Notes: a model not told the origin generated them from the sequence alone. DNA of 64,000 nt from Actimicrobium sp034313845 (GCF_034313845.1 NZ_JAVIWN010000004.1); one strand, 5' to 3'. Counted from the first letter of the stretch, positions 16,817 to 24,697 are shown. Numbers and translations are program-made.

Positions 16817-18057
16817 TGGCGCGACTGGACCGCGCCAGCCTGTTCGCTTACGGACTGTTCGGCATGCCGCTGGCGATGGTCGCGCTACCGGTCTACATGT
16901 ACGTGCCGAAGTTGTACGCTGAACGCTTCGGCATGTCGCTGACGCTGATCGGTACCGCGCTGTTACTGGCGCGTCTGTTCGATGCCTTCCTCGACCCGGT
17001 ACTCGGTTTGTGGATTGACGGTGCGCGCCGGGCCGATAGCTACCGGCGTTTCGTGTTGCTGGCCTTGCCGTTGCTGGCGGCCGGATTCGTCGCGCTGTTC
17101 CATCCGCCGACGGTCGCGGCGGGCTTTCCGATGACGTGGTTCATGATGGCGCTGCTGGTGGTCTACGTGGGTTTTAGTCTGGCCACGATCAGCCACCAGA
17201 GCTGGGGCGCGGCACTGACGCAGGCACCCGACCAGCGCTCCCGGCTGACCGCCACCCGCGAAGGCTGCGGACTGATCGGCGTCATCATTGCCGCAGCGTT
17301 ACCGACGCTCGGTCCGTCCTGGTGGCTCACCGCCGCCTTCCTCGTCGTACTGGCCTGCTCTGTACTGCTGCTGACGCGTTCGGCACCGCTGCCGGCGCGC
17401 ACGCTACGCAGCCATAGCGGCTGGTCGGAGTTGCTGGTGCCGTTTCGCAGCAAACTGTTCCGCTGGCTGTTTGCGGTGTTTGTCGTCAATGGCATCGCCG
17501 CGGCCATCCCGGCCACGCTGTTCCTGTTTTTCGCCAGCGACCGCTTGCAACTGGGCCAGCAGGCCGGACTATTCCTGGTGCTGTATTTCGTCGCCGCGAC
17601 TGCCTCGATGCCGCTTTGGGTCGCGCTGGCCAAACGCCTTGGTGAAGCGCGTGCCTGGATGTTCTCGATGCTGCTGGCGGTGGCCGGCTTCGTCTGGACG
17701 TACAAACTTGGTGCCGGCGACGGCACGGCGTTCGGCGTAATCTGCGTGCTGGCCGGCCTGACGCTGGGCGCTGACCTGGCCCTGCCGCCGGCCTTGCTGG
17801 CCGCCGTCATCCATCAGGCTGGCGACAGCGGCAAACGCGAAGGCGTGTATTTCGGTGCCTGGAGCTGGGCCACCAAAATGAACCTGGCGCTGGCCGCCGG
17901 CATCTCGCTACCGTTGCTGGAATGGCTGGGCTACGTGCCCGGCTTGCAAAGCGACGCCGGCGGACAAGCCATTGCCATCGGTTATGCGGTAACGCCCTGC
18001 GTGCTGAAATTGATCGCTGCAGCGCTGCTGTGGCGGGCTCCATTGCGCACCATTTGA
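16816..18057 (+). CDS. MFS transporter, glycoside-pentoside-hexuronide (GPH) type
   Basis: An integral membrane transporter of 413 residues with about twelve helices. It begins 'MARLDRASLFAYGLFGMPLA' and has the GPH-like early motif 'LFDAFLDPVLGLWIDGARRA' plus 'YVGFSLATISHQSWGAALTQ'. Members usually carry sugars with cations, but the operon partners all modify lipids, so the substrate here may be a lipid or other compound. The ATG overlaps the previous gene's TGA by one base. Confidence 0.9.
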   Translation: MARLDRASLFAYGLFGMPLAMVALPVYMYVPKLYAERFGMSLTLIGTALLLARLFDAFLDPVLGLWIDGARRADSYRRFVLLALPLLAAGFVALFHPPTVAAGFPMTWFMMALLVVYVGFSLATISHQSWGAALTQAPDQRSRLTATREGCGLIGVIIAAALPTLGPSWWLTAAFLVVLACSVLLLTRSAPLPARTLRSHSGWSELLVPFRSKLFRWLFAVFVVNGIAAAIPATLFLFFASDRLQLGQQAGLFLVLYFVAATASMPLWVALAKRLGEARAWMFSMLLAVAGFVWTYKLGAGDGTAFGVICVLAGLTLGADLALPPALLAAVIHQAGDSGKREGVYFGAWSWATKMNLALAAGISLPLLEWLGYVPGLQSDAGGQAIAIGYAVTPCVLKLIAAALLWRAPLRTI

Positions 18058-18081
18058 TTGCTCACAATTTAAAGGAATCCC

Positions 18082-18615
18082 ATGAAAATATTCAAACCCC
18101 TGCTCGCCCTGTGCTGCGCTGTCCTGATCGCCGGTTGCGGCACGGTCGAACCATCGCGCTACGCGGACCAGAAACCAACGCTCGACCTGCAGCAGTATTT
18201 CAATGGCACCTTGGACGCACAAGGGATGTTCCAGGATCGTTCCGGCGAAGTCATCAAGCGCTTTGGCGTGGTCATGGTCGGTAGCTGGAAAGGCGATGTC
18301 GGTACGCTCGACGAGAGCTTCACCTACTCCGACGGCACCAAGGAAAAACGTGTCTGGACATTGACCAAGACCGGCCCCGGCACTTACACCGGCACCGCCG
18401 GGGACGTGGTCGGCGTGGCCCAGGGCGTGGTCGCGGGTAATGCATTGCGCTGGACCTACGTGCTGGCGTTGCCGGTCGACGGCAAGGTCATCAACGTGAC
18501 GATGGAAGACTGGATGTACCTGATGGATGATCGCGTCATGCTCAACCGCGCGGCGATGAGCAAGTTCGGTTTTCATGTCGGCGACGTGACGCTGTCGTTC
18601 ACCAAGCGGCCATGA
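18082..18615 (+). CDS. DUF3833 family lipoprotein
   Basis: A 177-residue outer-envelope lipoprotein. The signal sequence ends in the lipobox 'LIAGCG' with Cys near residue 19. The mature part has 'LDLQQYFNGTLDAQGMFQDR', 'VGTLDESFTYSDGTKEKRVW', and 'DWMYLMDDRVMLNRAAMSKF', all characteristic of DUF3833. The fold is thought to be lipocalin-like and its ligand is unknown. An AAGGAAT site precedes the ATG. It sits between the transporter and the SDR in the operon. Confidence 0.9.
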   Translation: MKIFKPLLALCCAVLIAGCGTVEPSRYADQKPTLDLQQYFNGTLDAQGMFQDRSGEVIKRFGVVMVGSWKGDVGTLDESFTYSDGTKEKRVWTLTKTGPGTYTGTAGDVVGVAQGVVAGNALRWTYVLALPVDGKVINVTMEDWMYLMDDRVMLNRAAMSKFGFHVGDVTLSFTKRP

Positions 18616-19382
18616 TGAATCCGGCCATCCGCAACTGGTCCGGCCAGCGCGTCTGGGTCATTGGTGCATCAACCGGCATCGGCGCCGAAACAGCGCGTCA
18701 GTTGTTGACCAAGGGTGCGCGGGTGGCGCTGTCCGCACGGCGCGCCGAGCCACTCGAAGAGCTGGCCGCCGGTCATGCCAACGCGCTGGTGGCACTCGTC
18801 GACATCACCGATCACGCTACCGTGCTGGCCGCGCGCGACCAGTTGCTGGCGGCCTGGAAAGGCATCGATCTGGTACTCATCGTCGCGGGCGGCTACAACG
18901 AAATGCGCGCCGACAGCCTCGATCTGGCCAAGGTCAATCAACTGATCGACCTGAACCTGCGCGGTGTTTTCAATTGCCTCGATGTCGTCTTGCCCGGCTT
19001 GCTGAAGCAGGGCAGCGGTGGCATCGGCATCGTCGCCTCGGTGGCTGGTTTCGGCGGCTTGCCGAAAGCACTGATCTATGGCCCGACCAAGGCCGCGTTG
19101 ATCAACCTGACTGAGTCGCTCTACCTCGACCTGCATCCGCGCGGCGTGGCGGTGTACCAGATCAATCCGGGCTTCGTCGATACGCCGATGACGGCCGTCA
19201 ATGACTTCAAGATGCCGGCGCTGATCAGCGCCACGCAAGCGGCCGACAAACTGGTCGCCGGGCTTGAAGCAGGCGACTTCCATATTCACTTTCCGAAGCG
19301 GTTCACCAACTGGATACGACTGGCGCGACTGCTACCGTACCGCTGGTATTTTGCGCTGATTCACAAGGTGACCGGCTTATGA
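18612..19382 (+). CDS. Short-chain dehydrogenase/reductase
   Basis: A 256-residue NAD(P)-dependent oxidoreductase. The cofactor motif is 'VWVIGASTGIGAETARQLLT', the catalytic Ser lies in 'GIGIVASVAGFGGLPKALIY' and the YxxxK pair in 'YGPTKAALINLTES'. A C-terminal hydrophobic stretch ('LARLLPYRWYFALIHKVTGL') may give membrane association. Two adjacent ATG codons (18612 and 18615) could start it; both overlap the DUF3833 stop. Probably a reduction or oxidation step in the same lipid pathway; the substrate is unknown. Confidence 0.92.
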   Translation: MMNPAIRNWSGQRVWVIGASTGIGAETARQLLTKGARVALSARRAEPLEELAAGHANALVALVDITDHATVLAARDQLLAAWKGIDLVLIVAGGYNEMRADSLDLAKVNQLIDLNLRGVFNCLDVVLPGLLKQGSGGIGIVASVAGFGGLPKALIYGPTKAALINLTESLYLDLHPRGVAVYQINPGFVDTPMTAVNDFKMPALISATQAADKLVAGLEAGDFHIHFPKRFTNWIRLARLLPYRWYFALIHKVTGL

Positions 19383-19855
19383 GTGATCAGCTTGTGAAGC
19401 ATCAGCTTGTGAAGCACCAGCTTGTAAAGCACGCCGACGGCCTGCACGCACTGGTCGATTTTTTCGAGACGCTGACGCAAGCCAGCATCACCCGCATCGA
19501 CACCATTTACAGCGCCGATGCGTTCTTCAAGGACCCGTTCAACGAAGTCCGTGGCAGGGCCGAGATCACGCGCATCTTCCAGCACATGTTTGTGCAGGTG
19601 AACGCGCCGCGCTTTGTCGTGACCACGCAGTTACTGCAGGATGACCAGGCTTTCCTGACGTGGGATTTTCATTTCAGGATGAAGCGCTTTTCGACCGAAG
19701 AGCAGTGCATACGCGGCGCTACCCACGTGCGCTTCGATACTGCCGGCCAGGTCTGCCTGCATCGCGATTACTGGGATGCGGCCGAAGAGCTGTATGAAAA
19801 ACTGCCCGTGCTGGGCAGTCTGATGCGCTGGCTCAAGCGAGCCGGAAAAAACTGA
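19379..19855 (+). CDS. NTF2-like (SnoaL-type) protein with tandem N-terminal repeat
   Basis: The last gene of the operon, 158 residues, with the nuclear transport factor 2 cone fold: 'RIDTIYSADAFFKDPFNEVR', 'ITRIFQHMFVQVNAPRFVVT', and 'THVRFDTAGQVCLHRDYWDA'. Such proteins act as small isomerases, hydratases or binding partners. The start overlaps the SDR stop as ATGA. Residues 4-18 are three copies of QLVKH produced by a 15-bp tandem repeat and are not part of the fold. The last 23 bases overlap the tail of the convergent chemoreceptor gene. Confidence 0.86.
   Translation: MSDQLVKHQLVKHQLVKHADGLHALVDFFETLTQASITRIDTIYSADAFFKDPFNEVRGRAEITRIFQHMFVQVNAPRFVVTTQLLQDDQAFLTWDFHFRMKRFSTEEQCIRGATHVRFDTAGQVCLHRDYWDAAEELYEKLPVLGSLMRWLKRAGKN
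19388..19432. repeat. Three tandem 15-bp repeats inside the NTF2-like gene
   Basis: Units 19388-19402, 19403-19417 and 19418-19432 are nearly identical (one change in the last codon of unit 1 versus units 2 and 3, and one silent change in unit 3). Each encodes QLVKH. Being a multiple of three, expansion keeps frame. Confidence 0.9.
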
Positions 19856-21851
19856 CTTCGTCGCTCAACCGCTGCGCCTGCTCGGATAAGGTGGTCGACG
19901 CCGCTGCCGCCTGTTCCGACAAGGCCGCGTTTTGCTGGGTGGTGCGATCGAGTTCATGGATGGCGATTTCAACCTGACCGACGCCGCTGCTTTGCTCTCT
20001 GGTGGTGACCGTAATCTCTTGCATCATCGTTGCGATCTTGTCTGCATTGATGACGATTTCGTGGATCGTCGTGCCGGCTTCGGTGACTACCCGGTTACCG
20101 CTTTCGACCTGCGCAATACTCTCGGTGATCAGCGTCTTGATTTCCCGCGCGGCGGCTGCCGAACGACCGGCCAGCGCCCGCACCTCTGAGGCCACTACTG
20201 CAAATCCGCGCCCCTCTTCGCCGGCCCGCGCTGCTTCGACCGCCGCATTGAGAGCGAGGATGTTGGTCTGGAAAGCGATGCCGTCAATGACGCCGATGAT
20301 CTCACCGATCTTGTTCGACGAGACACGAATACCTTCCATCGTCGCCGCCACCTGATTGATCACGGTACCGCCGCGCGTGGCCGATACCGCGTTGGCCTGC
20401 ACGATGCTCATCGCGCCGGCCACCGTGCTGGAGGTCTGCTTCACGGTCGATGAAATCTGTTCCATGCTCGAGGCAGTTTCCTCAAGGCTGGCAGCAGCCT
20501 GCTCGGCCCGGCCCGACAGGTCGTTGGCAGCAGCCTGCTCGGCCCGGCCCGACAGGTCGTTGGCAGCAGCGGCGATCTCGTTGCTGGCCGTCTGCACCTG
20601 CGCCGATCCGTCCAGTACGATGCCGACGATACGCCGCAAGCTGGTTTGCATCTCGCCCATCGTATTCATCAACTAGGCCGCTTCATCGCTGCCCCAGGGC
20701 TTCGGTGCGGTGGTCAGGTTACCCTTGGTGATTTCCTGCAGATGACCGGCGACTTCCTGCAAGCCCCCCATCATCACTCTGTAAAACGCCAGCATCAGGT
20801 AGCTCGCGAGCAGCACAAAAAACAGGCAGATGCCGAACTGGGTCGTCAGCGTGCCCTGCAGGCGATCGATCCGTGCCTGCAATTGCGTGTCCAGTCGTGC
20901 CATCACCTGCAACGTCAGCGCGATCTGCTTGTCGACAGCGGCATTACCCAGCGCGAGAAAGGTGGCGGCGTCGCCGGTCAGTTCCGGCCCCATGATCTGC
21001 TTCATGATGGCGGCACGGAATGCATCCGACGCGACGTCGGTGGCCTGCATGTCCATGTTGCGTGCTACCTCCGGAAAAATGGCGATACCCGCCTTGTAGG
21101 ACGCCTCGACATCCCGGTCGAGGTAATCCTGAACCGCATTGCGCTGGCTCATTTGTTCACGCCGTAACGGTGTCAGCTCCTTGTCATTGAGGATCATGCT
21201 ACCGAGGCCGCGCAATTGCGCCGTGTTCTCGTACTGCATCGGTCCACGCAGGACCGAAATATTCATCATGTGATACGTGTCAAGGTCCGGGTCCAGACTC
21301 AGTTGCGACCCGTCGGCAACCCGCGCCATCAAGTCCAGCACCAGCGCGATGTAATCGGAATGCAGCTTGAAGGTTGCATCCGGGTTGGCCGCCAGCGGCG
21401 TTTGCATCAGGAACTGGTGCGCCTTGAGCAAAAGCTCGAACGGTTTTTCGGTGCCGAAGTCCTTGCCCAGTTCGGTCTGGCGCGCCTGCACTTTATCGAA
21501 GGCAGCACTGATACTGGCTTGCTGCTCGGCCAGTTGCGGCGCGGTACCGGACGCTATCCGCCGACGACCCTGCGCCGCCTTGAGCAGGTCCACCAACGGA
21601 TGGACAAAGGTCAAGCCCTGACGCTCGGTACGCGCAAAGCTGACCTGGTCATTGGCGGCCGACCACAGGTAAAACAACGTCATCAACAACGGGACAAGAA
21701 ACGCCAACGCAATCCAGAGCGCCTTGGCCTGAAACCGGATGCTGCGAAACAGACGCACTCCCGGTGAGAGCCAGCCGTGATACCTGAAAAAATTGCCGAA
21801 ACCGGCAGTGCCATTAGAACCTGGAAGAGATTTATCACCACTCGATTGCAT
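19833..21851 (-). pseudogene. Methyl-accepting chemotaxis protein interrupted by in-frame TAG
   Basis: A chemoreceptor of about 670 codons. The N-terminal part has a membrane helix ('AKALWIALAFLVPLLMTLFY'), a large periplasmic helical sensor domain, a second helix ('FGICLFFVLLASYLMLAFYR') and a HAMP segment. The frame is then stopped by TAG at 20675-20673 within HAMP ('KPWGSDEAA' stop 'LMNTMGEMQTSL'). It continues in the same frame into a complete signalling domain with the hairpin tip 'IIGVIDGIAFQTNILALNAA'. CAG to TAG would be a one-base explanation. The signalling half also carries a 36-bp tandem duplication. Unless read through, receptor and signalling halves are separate. The start at 21851 (MQSSGDKSL) is my choice. 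Confidence 0.8.
20492..20563. repeat. Two perfect 36-bp tandem repeats in the chemoreceptor signalling domain
   Basis: Units 20492-20527 and 20528-20563 are identical and encode a doubled 12-residue segment ('ANDLSGRAEQAA') just before 'SLEETASSMEQIS'. Twelve residues is not a multiple of the seven-residue heptad that sets the register of the chemoreceptor coiled coil. Confidence 0.93.
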
Positions 21852-22176
21852 CTGAAACCTCTTCAAATCGCTGACGCCGAAACCCATGCCAGCACCCGCC
21901 TTGCCACCCTCTAAAACGACCACATCCTGCGTCAGCGTTGACCGATGCAAGACCTGCCCGTACGTTATTGTCCATCGACTACCAACGGCATGCCTTGCCG
22001 GAGTGGTTGGTTGATTGCCGCGATCATGATGACACATGTCAGTCAACATTAAATTACAACTAGTAGTTTTATTTTCGTGAGAGTAGCTACTTAAGTTGAT
22101 ATCAGAAAATATATTTCTAGCGCACCTCGCTATCCGGCCAGGCTGCTACCATGCCGTCCACGCCCACTCTGATGAT
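21852..22176. other. Intergenic region between chemoreceptor and MFS genes
   Basis: A non-coding stretch separating two divergent genes. Bases about 22045-22130 are AT-rich and likely hold promoters. It contains TGACA-CA-TGTCA at 22030-22041, a short inverted repeat with 5-base arms that could bind a regulator, and AGTAGCTACT near 22084. No RNA gene or convincing small ORF was seen. Confidence 0.4.
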
Positions 22177-23433
22177 GTGCACTACACCGTGACTATTCCC
22201 CCACCCCGACTGACTCCCCGCAAAGAATGGCTGGTCCTGCTGACGCTGGCCGGTATCCAGTTCACCCACATTCTCGACTTCATGATCATGATGCCGCTCG
22301 GCCCGCAACTGATCCGGGTGCTGCACATTGATACGCACCAGTTCGGGCTGCTGCTGTCGTCGTACACGTTCACGGCGGCGATATCGGGTTTGCTGGCGGC
22401 CACCTACATCGAACGTTTCGACCGCCGCAAGCTGACGCTGACGCTGTACGTGCTGTTCATGCTGGCGACGCTGTGCTGCGGTCTGGCGCAGACCTTCCCG
22501 CAACTGCTGTTTGCGCGCGCACTGGCAGGCGCGTTTGGCGGCATCCTCGGTGCGATGGTGCAAACCATGGTGGCCGATATCATTCCGTTTGAACGACGCG
22601 GCAAGGCAATGGGGACTGTGATGGCGGCATTTTCGCTGTCGACGGTGGCCGGCGTACCGCTCGGTCTGGTGCTGGCAAATCATTTGCCGGCGCTGGGCTG
22701 GCGTGCACCGTTTTTCTTCATCGTCGCGCTGGCGATGGTGATCTTCGTGATTGGCTACCGCTTGCTGCCCAGTCTGACCGGGCACATGCAGCAGACGCGC
22801 AAGGGTAATATTTTCCAGCAGATTTTTCTGGTGGCCAGGCATCCCGAACATCTGAAGGGCTTCCTGTTCATTGCCATGATGATGCTCGGCGGGTTCACGG
22901 TGATTCCGTATATTGCGCTGTACATGACGACCAATGTCGGCTTGCCTGAATCGTTCATTACGCTGATCTATCTGTGCGGTGGCGCGGCAACCTTCTTCAC
23001 GTCTCAAGCAATTGGCCGTCAGGCCGACAAGCGCGGCAAGCTGAGAGTCTTCCGCTGGGTGGCGCTGGCGTCGATGGTACCGATACTGATCACGACACAT
23101 CTGGTGCCGATCGCGTGGTGGCTGGTGCTGATCAATTCGACGATCTTCTTTGTGCTGGTGCCGGGACGCATGGTGCCGGCGATGGCGATGGTCAGTGCCA
23201 TTGCGCCGCAACAGGTACGCGGTACGTTCATGAGTCTGGTGTCCTCGGTGCAGATGGCGTTTGCCGGATTAGCCTCACTGATCGCCGGACTGATCATCAC
23301 GCGCGCGCCGGGTGGCGAGATCCTGCACTTTAACGTGGTCGGTTATCTCGCCGTCGGCTGCACGCTACTCGCGCTGCTGGTGGCACCGATGCTGCGCGTG
23401 GCAGGTGCGCCACCGACTGGACCGACGCCCTGA
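22177..23433 (+). CDS. MFS efflux transporter (DHA1/arabinose-efflux type)
   Basis: A twelve-helix major facilitator protein of about 418 residues. Visible motifs are 'IQFTHILDFMIMMPLGPQLI' in helix 1, motif A-like 'AATYIERFDRRKLTLTLYVL', 'MVADIIPFERRGKAMGTVMA', and motif C-like 'FSLSTVAGVPLGLVLANHL'. This pattern fits drug or sugar efflux carriers; the substrate is unknown. The start is uncertain: GTG codons at 22177 and 22189 are candidates and neither has a clear ribosome site; a TTG at 22096 is also in frame. The last codons fall inside a 45-bp sequence that is repeated near 23.93 kb. Confidence 0.85.
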   Translation: MHYTVTIPPPRLTPRKEWLVLLTLAGIQFTHILDFMIMMPLGPQLIRVLHIDTHQFGLLLSSYTFTAAISGLLAATYIERFDRRKLTLTLYVLFMLATLCCGLAQTFPQLLFARALAGAFGGILGAMVQTMVADIIPFERRGKAMGTVMAAFSLSTVAGVPLGLVLANHLPALGWRAPFFFIVALAMVIFVIGYRLLPSLTGHMQQTRKGNIFQQIFLVARHPEHLKGFLFIAMMMLGGFTVIPYIALYMTTNVGLPESFITLIYLCGGAATFFTSQAIGRQADKRGKLRVFRWVALASMVPILITTHLVPIAWWLVLINSTIFFVLVPGRMVPAMAMVSAIAPQQVRGTFMSLVSSVQMAFAGLASLIAGLIITRAPGGEILHFNVVGYLAVGCTLLALLVAPMLRVAGAPPTGPTP

Positions 23434-23436
23434 CGC
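23392..23436. repeat. 45-bp direct repeat, copy 1 (end of MFS gene)
   Basis: It matches 23928-23972 at 40 of 45 positions. It includes the final codons and stop of the MFS gene. The two copies flank the repeat-rich non-coding block. Confidence 0.85.
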
Positions 23437-23562
23437 AGCGGCAGTTCGTAGCGTGGACACAGACCTATCGTGCCCACGCGGAACGGCCTGAATTGGCAGG
23501 CATTCCCGATCTGCGCGCGCGGGCACAAGAGGCCGTACCCGCCCTTGTTTTATGGTTTTGAA

Positions 23563-23634
23563 GTTGATGTTGATTTTGATGTTGATGTTGATGTTGATTT
23601 TGATGTTGATTTTGACGTGGCAGTTGACGTTGAC
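23563..23634. repeat. Degenerate hexamer tandem array (GTTGAT/TTTGAT)
   Basis: Twelve consecutive 6-base units, mostly GTTGAT with TTTGAT variants and GTTGAC at the 3' end. It reads as alternating Val/Phe-Asp on the plus strand or Gln-His/Gln-Asn on the minus strand, but lies in no supported gene. Confidence 0.9.
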
Positions 23635-23657
23635 CTGTTCCGCATTGAAGCAGCTGC

Positions 23658-23847
23658 CAAAAGTCGGAGTCAGGCAGGGGATCAGAGGGACGCATGTCTG
23701 AGCGAAGCGAGTTTGCGGCCCTCCCCCTGACTGGCTCCGGCTTTTGGGAACCCGAAGGGCAGCCGCTTCGCGGTCGCCTTTTTCTTGGTTACTTCTTTTT
23801 GGCGAAGCAAAAAGAAGTGACCGGCTGCCGGGCCGCCCCCGGCTAGG
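23658..23847. repeat. Dispersed-type intergenic repeat with long hairpin
   Basis: A GC-rich block with the look of a repeat I associate with intergenic regions of Oxalobacteraceae and relatives (recognition from memory). It contains a strong stem: 23787-23801 pairs with 23808-23822 over 15 positions with one mismatch and a 6-base loop. Further short GC-rich inverted repeats flank it. It might act in transcript termination or stability of the MFS message. Confidence 0.55.
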
Positions 23848-23893
23848 TCATGACGAAGCGCATGCAGGATCAGCTACCGCAGTCAGTACATTC

Positions 23894-23920
23894 GGTGCAA
23901 TGCCCTGCGGTTATTGCACC
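23894..23920. repeat. Small palindrome with GGTGCAAT/ATTGCACC arms
   Basis: 8-base arms at 23894-23901 and 23913-23920 with an 11-base loop. It resembles short REP-like elements in Burkholderiales intergenic DNA. Confidence 0.6.
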
Positions 23921-23927
23921 CTACGAA

Positions 23928-23972
23928 CTGCGCGTGGCAGGTGCACCAACGACTACACCGACGCGCTGACGC
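23928..23972. repeat. 45-bp direct repeat, copy 2
   Basis: It matches 23392-23436 at 40 of 45 positions and lies immediately before the phaM stop codon on the other strand. Confidence 0.85.
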
Positions 23973-23976
23973 GGCG

Positions 23977-24639
23977 TCAGGTCTTTTCCGGCTTGGCTGC
24001 AGCGGTGGGTTTTTTTACGGGACGGGGCTTGGCGGCAGCGGCTGGCTTGGCAGTGCTCGCTGCCTTCGGTGCGCTGGCCGGCTTGGGTGCGGCCACCGGT
24101 TCTGGCGGAATCGCGTTGGCGACTGCTTGCTGGAACTGCTGCTGCAGCATGTTCCACCAGGCGTTCGGATTGGCTATCGGCGGCAGCTCAGCGGCAGCCT
24201 CGGGGACCGGGGCTGCTTGCGGTGCCGGCGCAGGCGCAGGTGCCGGCGCTTGCGCTGGAGCCGCCTCGGTCTTCGCTGATGCTGCCCTGAAAAATGCTTC
24301 ATAAGGCGATGGTTGCGGCGTCGGTGCCGGTTCGGCCGGCTTCATCGCCGAGCTGAAATTGGCACTCATCGATTGCAGCGTGGCGATCGTCGCGCTTTGT
24401 ACTTCCAGCGCCTTGATGGTCCCGCCCAGCATGTTCATGTTCATCGTCAGCCAGCTTTCGACCGCCTTCAGATCAGCGATCTGCTTGTCAATTTCTTCCA
24501 CCGACAAGGTGGGCATGACCATGCCCGGCATGCTGGCACCCGGCAAGGTAATGCCACCCCACAGTTTTTTCATGAATTCCAGCGTATCGGTCATTGCGCC
24601 TGCGCCGGGCATGTTTGGCATCGAAGATTTCATCATCAT
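23977..24639 (-). CDS. phaM: PhaM family polyhydroxyalkanoate granule regulatory protein
   Basis: A 220-residue phasin-like protein. In Ralstonia, PhaM binds PHA synthase and DNA and sets granule number and distribution. The N-terminal half is helical and family-like ('GAMTDTLEFMKKLWGGITLP', 'LSVEEIDKQIADLKAVESWL', 'MNMNMLGGTIKALEVQ'). A proline/alanine linker follows, then 'NPNAWWNMLQQQFQQAVANA'. The tail is Lys/Pro/Ala-rich (repeated A-K-P), like the histone-H1-like DNA-binding tail of PhaM. Three consecutive ATG codons (24639, 24636, 24633) follow a GGGGA site, so the exact start is open. Confidence 0.88.
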   Translation of the reverse strand: MMMKSSMPNMPGAGAMTDTLEFMKKLWGGITLPGASMPGMVMPTLSVEEIDKQIADLKAVESWLTMNMNMLGGTIKALEVQSATIATLQSMSANFSSAMKPAEPAPTPQPSPYEAFFRAASAKTEAAPAQAPAPAPAPAPQAAPVPEAAAELPPIANPNAWWNMLQQQFQQAVANAIPPEPVAAPKPASAPKAASTAKPAAAAKPRPVKKPTAAAKPEKT

Positions 24640-24697
24640 GTGTCCCCAAGAGTGAAAAACCAGATTAGCAGAGAACGCCTCCGCACGAACAATCAAT

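Larger units (their letters stand above)
23442..23930. mobile_element. Possible non-autonomous element with 10-bp inverted ends
   Basis: CAGTTCGTAG at 23442-23451 and CTACGAACTG at 23921-23930 are perfect inverted complements bounding 489 bases with no coding capacity. Imperfect 45-bp direct repeats lie just outside. This is the outline of a MITE-like or recombination-derived element, but no target-site duplication of the usual short length was found and no related transposase is present. Alternatively it is a chance assembly of dispersed repeats. Confidence 0.35.
23434..23976. other. Repeat-rich non-coding block between MFS gene and phaM
   Basis: About 540 bases with no credible gene; open frames here are made of repeats. 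In order it holds the inverted end 23442-23451, a degenerate GTTGAT/TTTGAT hexamer array (23563-23634), a dispersed-type repeat with a long hairpin (23658-23847), a small palindrome (23894-23920), the matching inverted end 23921-23930, and direct-repeat copy 2 (23928-23972). Confidence 0.7.

Noticed and set aside
19833..22049. Genome-wide recoding of TAG as a sense codon
   Set aside because: Several intact conserved genes here (queC, dapF, Sel1 gene, cyclo-ligase) end at TAG at the expected length, so TAG is a normal stop.
23470..23730. Open frame of 86 codons encoding alternating Val/Phe-Asp repeats
   Set aside because: It consists almost entirely of the hexamer array and the dispersed repeat, has no ribosome site and no family resemblance.
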